A stretch of DNA of 5,865 nt, from positions 1 to 5,865 of the forward strand of contig JAGPKI010000091.1 in the NCBI GenBank assembly GCA_018054005.1, given 5' to 3'. This stretch comes from Caldisericia bacterium (lineage in GTDB: Bacteria; Caldisericota; Caldisericia; UBA6126; JAGPKI01). This document shows, piece after piece, positions 1 through 5,615 of this stretch. The notes under the pieces are model-generated. The model did no database searches. It was not told the origin of the DNA and saw nothing but the letters and a program-made list of their open reading frames with translations. Positions within the stretch are counted from its first letter, which is position 1; each line of letters opens with the position of its first letter. Position numbers and translations under genes: made by a program.

Positions 1-57
1 TCATCATATGCTACTAAAAAACTCTCAGTATTTTGTAAATGAAAGTATATATATTAT

Positions 58-86
58 TTGACTTTGAGTTATTAAGAAAGTATATT
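58..86 (+). promoter_or_regulatory. sigma-70-type promoter for the operon
   Basis: TTGACT at 58-63 matches the -35 consensus at 5 of 6 positions, and TATATT at 81-86 matches the -10 consensus at 5 of 6. The spacer is the ideal 17 bp. Transcription would start near 93, leaving a leader of about 38 bases before the first ATG. A second TATAAT lies at 93-98 but has no good -35. The 10-mer GAAAGTATAT occurs at 41-50 and again at 76-85, so the second copy overlaps the -10 box. The surroundings are very AT-rich, which raises the chance of spurious matches, but box quality, spacing and position all agree. Confidence 0.6.
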
Positions 87-130
87 TACCTTTATAATAA
101 TAAATAATATTTTAATTATGGAGGGGATTT

Positions 131-1738
131 ATGCTTGAGAAATACAGAAGTTTTCCTTATCTTGATTTTTCCATACCCGAAAATAGAGAAAGGTATAGAA
201 AAGATGGTATCGACAAGGTTTACGAGCAATTAGGTAGACGTTGGACAATTAATGGAAAAACACCTATTGGCGATGATGCTATAATCTCTCGTAATCCTTC
301 TAAATGGGATGAAGTTGTTGGTATAGTGCCTAAATTTACCAAATCAGATATAGATTCAGCTATAGATAATGCATGGGAAGTTTATCAATGGTGGAGTTCA
401 TTAAAATTTGAAGGAAGGGCTGAATATCTTTTACATGCCGCAGAAATACTTAAATCGAGAATTATGGAATACTCAGCATGGCTTACATTTGAAGTTGGCA
501 AAAATTGGCTTGAAGCATATGCTGATGTAGCTGAGCTTATTGATTATCTTGAGTATTATGCAAGATCTGCAATTGAGCTTGATAATCCAAATTATCCACT
601 TTCACCTATAAGTGGTGAGCATAATACTGTTCGCTATTATCCTCTCGGAGTTGGTGCAGTTATTGCTCCATGGAATTTTCCTATTGCAATTCTTGGTGGT
701 ATGACATTAGCTTCAATTGTAGCAGGAAATACTGTTATACTTAAACCTTCGAGCGATGCTCCAATATGTGCGGTCAAATTTATGGAGTTACTTGAACAAG
801 CAGGTATTCCTTCAGGAGTTGTTACTTTAATGCCTGGAAGTGGATCGGAAATTGGTGATTATCTCGTATCGCACCCTGATATTAGATTCGTTGCATTCAC
901 CGGTTCTAAAGATGTAGGTTTGCGGATTAACGAGCTTGCTTCAAAACATAATCCAGGACAAAAATGGATTAAAAGAATTTATCTCGAAATGGGCGGGAAG
1001 GATTTTATATTAATTTCAGAAAGGTATAAAAATCTTGATAAAGCAGTTGATATTTGTGTAAAATCTGGTTTCGGATATCAAGGACAGAAGTGCTCTGCAG
1101 GCTCAAGAAATATTGTTCATAGGTCCCATTTAGATGAATACCTCGAAAAAATTAAAGAAAAAGTTTCTAAAATTAAAATAGGAGATATGACTGAACCTGA
1201 TAATTGGTTAGGACCGGTAATAAATGAGGCATCTTATAAGAAGATTCTTGATTATATAAGAATTGGCATAGAAGAAGATGGCGGTGAGCTTATTTGTGGT
1301 GGACATGCATATAATTCTACAGGCAACGGTTGGTTTATTGAGCCTACAGTTATACTTGTAGAAAACGATCGTGCTCGTATCGCACAGGAAGAAATTTTTG
1401 GTCCTGTTATTACAGTTATACCATATGGCGACAAGAATTGTGATGTTACGAGTGGAGATATTTGCAGCTGTTTCGAGGAAGGTATAGATATAGCTAATGG
1501 GACTGAATATGGGCTCACTGGAGCTATATTTACTGACGATCCAATAGAGATTGAAATAGCAAAAGATGCGTTATATTGTGGCAATCTCTACATAAATAGA
1601 GGTTGCACCGGTGCTTTAGTGGGTGTTCAACCATTTGGAGGCTATAATATGTCTGGAACAAATACAAAAGCAGGAGGTCCTGACTATGTCAAAAAATTTG
1701 CTGAGGAAAAAGTAATTTCTCTCTCATACAAGGCTTAA
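131..1738 (+). CDS. rocA: 1-pyrroline-5-carboxylate dehydrogenase (L-glutamate gamma-semialdehyde dehydrogenase)
   Basis: This is a cytosolic aldehyde dehydrogenase that oxidises glutamate gamma-semialdehyde (open-chain P5C) to glutamate with NAD(P)+, the last step of proline, ornithine and arginine breakdown. Visible ALDH hallmarks are APWNFP (N182), the cofactor-site lysine in ILKPS (K205), FTGSKDVG (256-263), the general base in LEMGGKD (E286), the catalytic cysteine in GQKCSAGSR (C321) and EEIFGPV (420-426). The C-terminal GCTGALVG, PFGG, MSGT and KAGGPDY segments, together with EMGGKD and SAGSR, are typical of the RocA-type P5C branch. At 535 residues it is about 20 longer than Bacillus RocA as I recall it. 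Part of the excess is a Cys-containing insertion at about 433-446. No proline dehydrogenase domain is fused to it and none is nearby. The ATG follows GGAGG (120-124) with a 6-base spacer. It is the first gene after the promoter. The family call is firm; the exact semialdehyde substrate is inferred. Confidence 0.92.
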   Translation: MLEKYRSFPYLDFSIPENRERYRKDGIDKVYEQLGRRWTINGKTPIGDDAIISRNPSKWDEVVGIVPKFTKSDIDSAIDNAWEVYQWWSSLKFEGRAEYLLHAAEILKSRIMEYSAWLTFEVGKNWLEAYADVAELIDYLEYYARSAIELDNPNYPLSPISGEHNTVRYYPLGVGAVIAPWNFPIAILGGMTLASIVAGNTVILKPSSDAPICAVKFMELLEQAGIPSGVVTLMPGSGSEIGDYLVSHPDIRFVAFTGSKDVGLRINELASKHNPGQKWIKRIYLEMGGKDFILISERYKNLDKAVDICVKSGFGYQGQKCSAGSRNIVHRSHLDEYLEKIKEKVSKIKIGDMTEPDNWLGPVINEASYKKILDYIRIGIEEDGGELICGGHAYNSTGNGWFIEPTVILVENDRARIAQEEIFGPVITVIPYGDKNCDVTSGDICSCFEEGIDIANGTEYGLTGAIFTDDPIEIEIAKDALYCGNLYINRGCTGALVGVQPFGGYNMSGTNTKAGGPDYVKKFAEEKVISLSYKA

Positions 1739-1758
1739 TTAGTTTATCGTTGGGGAAT

Positions 1759-1764
1759 AGGAGG
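1759..1764 (+). promoter_or_regulatory. Shine-Dalgarno AGGAGG with unusually long spacing
   Basis: A perfect AGGAGG lies upstream of the coiled-coil gene, but 15 bases separate it from the ATG at 1780, compared with the usual 5-9. The start cannot move closer to it: an in-frame TAA occupies 1771-1773, and only ATA and TAT codons lie between it and the ATG. Either the AU-rich spacer is tolerated or initiation here is weak. Confidence 0.6.
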
Positions 1765-1779
1765 ATTGCTTAAATATAT

Positions 1780-2133
1780 ATGACTAACTCAACATTAGAA
1801 GAAAGAACAGCGAAATTAGAAGGTGCATTAGAGCAGATCGATAAGAGGCTATCAAATGTTGAAGTAATTGTTCAAGATATGAGAAACGAAATGCATGAAC
1901 TTTATAGAGATTTGGACCGAAAAATAGACAACAAAATAGAATATTTGGATACCAAGATAGGATATTTGGACACCAAGATTGATAATAAAATAGGAGAGCT
2001 TGACCAAAAATTCACAATTAAACTTGATTCACTCGACCAAAAAATAGATACCAACCTTAAATGGACTTTAGGACTTCTTATACCTATTCTTGTAAGTGTC
2101 GTAGTTTCAATAATCTCAATAATTGTTGGTTAA
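1780..2133 (+). CDS. small coiled-coil protein with C-terminal membrane anchor
   Basis: No specific family is recognised with confidence. The 117-residue product has two parts. Residues 5-93 form a long charged coiled coil with hydrophobic residues at heptad spacing (L6, L13, I20, V27, M34, L41 and L17, L24, V31, M38, L45), and the register slips by one residue near 46-49. Residues 94-116 are a single hydrophobic helix opening with KWTLGLLIPILV. There is no N-terminal signal, so it looks tail-anchored with the rod probably in the cytoplasm. The heptad IEYLDTK/IGYLDTK is tandemly duplicated, and LDQK recurs at 74-77 and 85-88. The layout of a coiled-coil stalk ending in one membrane helix resembles DUF1640/CCDC90-type proteins, which is a resemblance only. 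The gene lies 41 bases after rocA and 26 before the CPBP-like gene. A role as an oligomeric membrane scaffold is inference. Confidence 0.8.
   Translation: MTNSTLEERTAKLEGALEQIDKRLSNVEVIVQDMRNEMHELYRDLDRKIDNKIEYLDTKIGYLDTKIDNKIGELDQKFTIKLDSLDQKIDTNLKWTLGLLIPILVSVVVSIISIIVG
1936..1977 (+). repeat. 21-bp tandem duplication (one heptad) in the coiled-coil gene
   Basis: Bases 1936-1956 and 1957-1977 are adjacent direct copies that differ at two positions: GAA/GGA in the second codon and GAT/GAC in the fifth. They encode IEYLDTK and IGYLDTK. Flanking IDNKI segments at residues 49-53 and 67-71 are also similar at DNA level. This suggests that the rod grew by slippage in units of exactly one heptad, which keeps the coiled coil in register. 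Confidence 0.85.
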
Positions 2134-2159
2134 TTGCTATTAATAGAAAAGGAGCTTGA

Positions 2160-3038
2160 ATGGAACGACTTAAAGAGATTTTAATTCTTGTTTTATATAT
2201 GGGGGCAATCCTTTTATTTCCATGGTTATCTTTTTTACTTGTAAGATTTATTGCAACATTTGCAGAAATAGACCCAGCGGGGATATTAGGAACATTTATG
2301 AGCGCCATACCAAACATCGTTATGTTTGTTATAGCTTATTTTTTCTTAAAACTTGATGATTGGGATTTCAATTCAATTGGTATAAGCTTAAATAGGATTC
2401 TACCAGGCTTCGTATTTGCTCTTTTATCTCTCGCTGGTCTATATATAATTTTACCTTTTTCGACTTCAATTTTTTATGAACCAAGAACACTTTATGTTTC
2501 CATGCCAGTTATAAATGCAAGTTATATATCCAATTTAATAAGAAGTTGGCTAATAGTTGGCATTTGCGAGGAGTTTGCCGCAAGAGGATATATGTTAAAT
2601 AAATTCTATTCAGTTATTCCTGATAAAGTTAATAATATAGTCAAAAAAATAATATCAGCACTTTTTGTAGCTCTATTTTTTACATTAGTGGGATATATAA
2701 GACTTAGAACAGCTGGCAATATTAATGTATCATCAAATACATTATATACTATATTCTTTTATGGATTATTTGTAACATATTTATATATAAGAACTGGCAA
2801 CCTTTTTGTTGCCGCTTTTATGCAAGCTGCTTTAGATTTTCCTTTCTTTGGAATAACTGTCGGTAGAGAAGGATTAAGTATAATGAGCTTTGGATTTTTG
2901 TTCTCTATATCTTTAGTGTTTTTATTTATTATTCTTCTTGCTGAAACATATAATTACTGGGGGAAATGGCTAACATTTGGTGGGTATAAATTGAATGAAG
3001 AGGAAGTAGTAGTTGAGGAAGGTATTCCTTTTAATTGA
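2160..3038 (+). CDS. CPBP-fold (CAAX protease-like) membrane protein, histidine-less and probably non-proteolytic
   Basis: This is an integral membrane protein of 292 residues with about eight hydrophobic segments (roughly 7-32, 47-64, 80-101, 118-135, 162-180, 193-210, 213-230, 240-262) and an acidic cytoplasm-like tail (279-287). The CPBP (CAAX protease and bacteriocin-processing) signature is recognisable. Motif 1 is EEFAARG, with E137, E138 and R142 intact. The segment 201-227, with YGLFVTYLYIRTGN followed by LFVAAF, matches the region leading into motif 3. Catalytic CPBP enzymes carry FxxxH in motif 2 and HxxxN/D in motif 3. Here the motif 2 region reads ALFFTLVGY with no histidine, and motif 3 reads Q222-x3-D226. 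The whole protein contains no histidine. By analogy with degenerate family members it may be a non-peptidase scaffold, but its function is unknown. The ATG at 2160 follows AAAAGGAG (2147-2154) with a 5-base spacer. The last 26 bases overlap polA. Confidence 0.78.
   Translation: MERLKEILILVLYMGAILLFPWLSFLLVRFIATFAEIDPAGILGTFMSAIPNIVMFVIAYFFLKLDDWDFNSIGISLNRILPGFVFALLSLAGLYIILPFSTSIFYEPRTLYVSMPVINASYISNLIRSWLIVGICEEFAARGYMLNKFYSVIPDKVNNIVKKIISALFVALFFTLVGYIRLRTAGNINVSSNTLYTIFFYGLFVTYLYIRTGNLFVAAFMQAALDFPFFGITVGREGLSIMSFGFLFSISLVFLFIILLAETYNYWGKWLTFGGYKLNEEEVVVEEGIPFN
2999..3004 (+). promoter_or_regulatory. Shine-Dalgarno for polA, inside the upstream gene
   Basis: AGAGGA within the purine run at 2997-3006 lies 8 bases before the TTG at 3013. 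Two consecutive in-frame TAG codons at 3007-3012 separate it from that start, so no earlier polA start is possible. This site therefore fixes the TTG as the initiation codon. The motif also encodes the Glu-rich tail of the membrane protein. Confidence 0.65.
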
Positions 3039-5580
3039 TGGGAATAGCATTCTCTACAGAGCTTTTTATGCTATTCCCTCCCTTGAAACATCAACCAATA
3101 TTCCCACCAATGGGCTTCTTGGTTTTTTAAACATACTATTAAACATAATTGATACATACAAGCCTGATTATGTGGTTGTTTGCTTTGATACAAAAGCCAA
3201 AACTTTTAGAAAAGCCCAATACGAAGAGTATAAAGCTCAACGAGCCGAACTACCCTCTTCTCTTGCGCAGCAGATAAATCTTTTAAAAGAAGAAGTTCTT
3301 AAACCTCTTTCAATTCCTTATCTTGAGAAGGATGGTTATGAGGCAGATGATATAATTGCAACTCTATCAAAGGTCTCTTTTGATAAAGGATTTAAAACGC
3401 TCATATTAACAGGTGATAGAGATCTTCTTCAACTTGTAAAGGATGATTTAATTTCTGTTATAGCCCCAGTGAAGGGAGTGAGTGAAGTTACCTACTTTAA
3501 TGAGGAGAAAGTCATTGAAGAGTATGGAGTGAATCCAGCCCAATTTGTTTATTATAAAGCTCTTATAGGAGATTCTTCTGATAACATTAAAGGAGTTCCT
3601 GGGATTGGACCAAAAAGTGCTGTTAAATTATTAAAGGATTATAATTGTATATCTTCTGCTCTTAATAGCTCCGATAAGATATCAATAAAACTTAAAGAAA
3701 ATGAAGCTCTTATTAAATCAAATATTTCTTTGATTAAATTAAATGAAAATGTTCCTATTGAAATAGATGTCGAGAAACTAAAATTTAATGGTATTAGTAA
3801 GGATTCTCTTATAAATGTAAGCAAAAAGTTTGAATTTAATAGCATTTTAAAGCGGATTACAAAAGAAAAATTTAATGAGGATAAACCTAATCTCAAGCAA
3901 ATAAATAATTTTGAGGATATTTTGAAAGAAAAAGCTATTTCTATTATTCCCCTAACAAAAAATACTTTAGAAATTTCAACTTTTAAAGAATCTTTTGAAT
4001 TTAATATTGATAGCAATAGTGAGAATTTGTTTGATTCTAATAAAGACAAAATTTTAAATATATTAAGGAATGAGAAAATTTTAAAGATTGCCTATGATTT
4101 AAAAGAAATTCTTCATAGGCTTGATGCTCCCCTATATTTTAAGTCCAAAAACACTTACGATGCTCAAATTGCGTATTTTCTTTTAAAACCTAATTCAAAA
4201 AGTTATGATATAAATAATTTTTTACTTGATTACAGTGGATCCTTCGGAGGAGATAAAGGTAGAGCAGTTTTAAATTGCTTTGACGAGCTTAAAAATGATT
4301 TAATTAATTTAGAAGAATACGACCTTTTTGAAAGTTTAGAAATGCCACTTTTATATGTCCTTTATGACATGGAAAAAGCAGGCTTTAAGGTATCTCGTGA
4401 GGTATTAATAAATCTTAAAAATAGGCTTAGTAATGAAATTAACCTTGTTAAAGAAAGTATTTTTAAGGAAAGTAATACTGAATTTAATATTTCATCTCCT
4501 AAACAACTTTCTTTTGTATTGTTTGAGAAATTAAACCTACCCTACAATAAAAAGAAGACAAAAACTGGATATTCAACAGGAGCAGAAGTTTTAGAAGAAC
4601 TATATAATGTACATCCTATAATACCTTTGATAATAAAGTATAGAGAGCTTACAAAATCCCTTAATACTTATGTGGAGCCATTCTTATCTCTACTTTCAGA
4701 TTCTTCCTTCATTCATACAACATTTGTTCAAGCAGGACCTGCAACTGGGAGGATTTCAAGTATTAATCCAAATTTGCAGAATCTTCCTACTGGTGAGGAT
4801 TTAGGAAGAGAAATAAGAAGAGCATTTATTGCAAGAGATAAAAGTAGAGTAATATTAAGTGCAGACTATTCTCAAATTGATTTAAGAGTTCTTGCGCATT
4901 TTTCAAAAGATCCTGCATTGGTTCAAGCATTTTCTGAAGGAGCAGACATTCATAGCCGCACCGCAAAATTGATATTTGGGTTGAATAATGATTCAGAAAT
5001 AACTCCTCAAATGAGGAGAATTGCTAAAACTGTTAATTTTGGAATTATTTATGGTATGTCTCCATTTGGGTTAGCTCGTGCTCTTAAAATTCCTGATTCA
5101 GAAGCTGAAACTTTCATTGAAAAATATTTTAAAACATTACCAAAAGTTAAAGAATTCATAAATGATGCAATTTCTTTAGCTTTAAACAATGGTTATAGTG
5201 AAACAATATTAGGTAGAAAGAGAAGTATACCTGAGCTCAAAAGTGAAAATAAAACTATAAGGCAGCTTGGTGAGAGGTTAGCTGTGAATTCTGTTATTCA
5301 GGGTAGTTCTGCCGATATTATAAAAGCAGCAATGATAAAAATAGCTGATAGATTAAAAGGAAGCAATATATACTTAATTTTACAGATTCATGATGAACTT
5401 ATTTTTGATTGTCCTGAAAATAAAGTGAGTGAATTATCATCGATGTTGAGAGAAGAAATGGAAAATGTTTTTAACCCAATAAATGGGCAAAAGTTATTAT
5501 CAGTGCCTTTAAAGGTAAGTATTTCTTGTGGTCCAAATCTTGGAGAACTAACTATCACCAGTCCACACCTATCATCCTGA
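3013..5580 (+). CDS. polA: DNA polymerase I, family A, 3'-5' exonuclease site inactive
   Basis: It removes RNA primers and fills gaps in replication and excision repair. Residues 1 to about 285 are the 5' nuclease, with all acidic metal ligands visible: D9, D59, E110-A-D112-D113, D135/D137 and D187/D190, then the helix-hairpin-helix GVPGIGPKSA. Residues about 295-440 are a degenerate 3'-5' exonuclease: the DxE position reads I312-P-L314, and of the usual acidic residues only an Asp like Klenow D424 (D362) is seen, so no proofreading is expected. Residues about 440-855 are the polymerase, with TGRISS (578-583), motif A DYSQIDLR (D618), motif B R668/R669/K672/F676/Y680, R755/N759/Q763 and motif C HDE (793-795). 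Motif A has Asp623 where the steric-gate Glu is usual. F676 is the Phe type associated with discrimination against dideoxynucleotides. The length of 855 fits Dictyoglomus/Thermus-sized enzymes. The TTG start is forced by upstream stops and by LLIDGNS beginning at residue 6. It overlaps the preceding gene by 26 bases, suggesting translational coupling. Confidence 0.97.
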   Translation: MRKVFLLIDGNSILYRAFYAIPSLETSTNIPTNGLLGFLNILLNIIDTYKPDYVVVCFDTKAKTFRKAQYEEYKAQRAELPSSLAQQINLLKEEVLKPLSIPYLEKDGYEADDIIATLSKVSFDKGFKTLILTGDRDLLQLVKDDLISVIAPVKGVSEVTYFNEEKVIEEYGVNPAQFVYYKALIGDSSDNIKGVPGIGPKSAVKLLKDYNCISSALNSSDKISIKLKENEALIKSNISLIKLNENVPIEIDVEKLKFNGISKDSLINVSKKFEFNSILKRITKEKFNEDKPNLKQINNFEDILKEKAISIIPLTKNTLEISTFKESFEFNIDSNSENLFDSNKDKILNILRNEKILKIAYDLKEILHRLDAPLYFKSKNTYDAQIAYFLLKPNSKSYDINNFLLDYSGSFGGDKGRAVLNCFDELKNDLINLEEYDLFESLEMPLLYVLYDMEKAGFKVSREVLINLKNRLSNEINLVKESIFKESNTEFNISSPKQLSFVLFEKLNLPYNKKKTKTGYSTGAEVLEELYNVHPIIPLIIKYRELTKSLNTYVEPFLSLLSDSSFIHTTFVQAGPATGRISSINPNLQNLPTGEDLGREIRRAFIARDKSRVILSADYSQIDLRVLAHFSKDPALVQAFSEGADIHSRTAKLIFGLNNDSEITPQMRRIAKTVNFGIIYGMSPFGLARALKIPDSEAETFIEKYFKTLPKVKEFINDAISLALNNGYSETILGRKRSIPELKSENKTIRQLGERLAVNSVIQGSSADIIKAAMIKIADRLKGSNIYLILQIHDELIFDCPENKVSELSSMLREEMENVFNPINGQKLLSVPLKVSISCGPNLGELTITSPHLSS
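3040..3078 (+). promoter_or_regulatory. perfect 11-bp inverted repeat just after the polA start
   Basis: GGGAATAGCAT at 3040-3050 is the exact reverse complement of ATGCTATTCCC at 3068-3078. The 17-base loop between them contains a small nested CTC/GAG stem (3052-3054 with 3059-3061). In mRNA the hairpin begins 27 bases after the first base of the TTG start and 2 bases after the stop codon of the membrane-protein gene. It could pause ribosomes near the weak start codon or modulate coupling. No T run follows, so it is not an ordinary terminator. It encodes conserved PolA residues (10-22), so part of the complementarity may be coincidental. Confidence 0.5.
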
Positions 5581-5615
5581 AGCGCTATTCATAAGAAGTC
5601 AGAGCGCTCTTCAGG
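5576..5615 (+). repeat. bulged inverted repeat spanning the polA stop codon
   Basis: CCTGAAGCGCT at 5576-5586 pairs with AGCGCTCTTCAGG at 5603-5615, forming an 11-bp stem with a 2-base bulge on the right side and a 16-base loop. The TGA stop of polA lies inside the left arm. The right arm overlaps a perfect 10-bp palindrome, AGAGCGCTCT (5601-5610). The following bases are CTAACCC rather than a T run, so it is not a classic intrinsic terminator. It could protect the mRNA 3' end or act as a processing site. Confidence 0.45.

Noticed and set aside
1..57. A divergent minus-strand gene starting near position 6
   Set aside because: The reverse complement of 1-10 contains ATG triplets, but there is no clear ribosome binding site and too little sequence to assess coding.
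1252..1584. Minus-strand open frame of 110 codons inside rocA
   Set aside because: It lies wholly opposite a strongly conserved ALDH coding region, and its low-complexity Ser/Pro/Ile translation is typical of an antisense shadow.
131..1738. Reading the dehydrogenase as a general betaine- or acetaldehyde-type ALDH, or as part of a PutA fusion
   Set aside because: The C-terminal GCTGALVG to KAGGPDY block and EMGGKD/SAGSR fit P5C dehydrogenase better, and no proline dehydrogenase domain is present.
1766..1783. TTG-initiated five-codon leader peptide ending in TGA that overlaps the ATG of the coiled-coil gene
   Set aside because: Only one base separates AGGAGG from this TTG, too close for initiation, and short frames like this arise easily by chance.
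2084..2317. Minus-strand open frame across the coiled-coil/CPBP gene junction
   Set aside because: It overlaps the ends of two supported + strand genes and shows no recognisable motif.
3639..4049. Minus-strand open frame of 136 codons inside polA
   Set aside because: It is a shadow of the AT-rich, Lys/Asn/Glu-rich section of polA, giving a Ser/Leu/Phe-rich translation with no recognisable domain.
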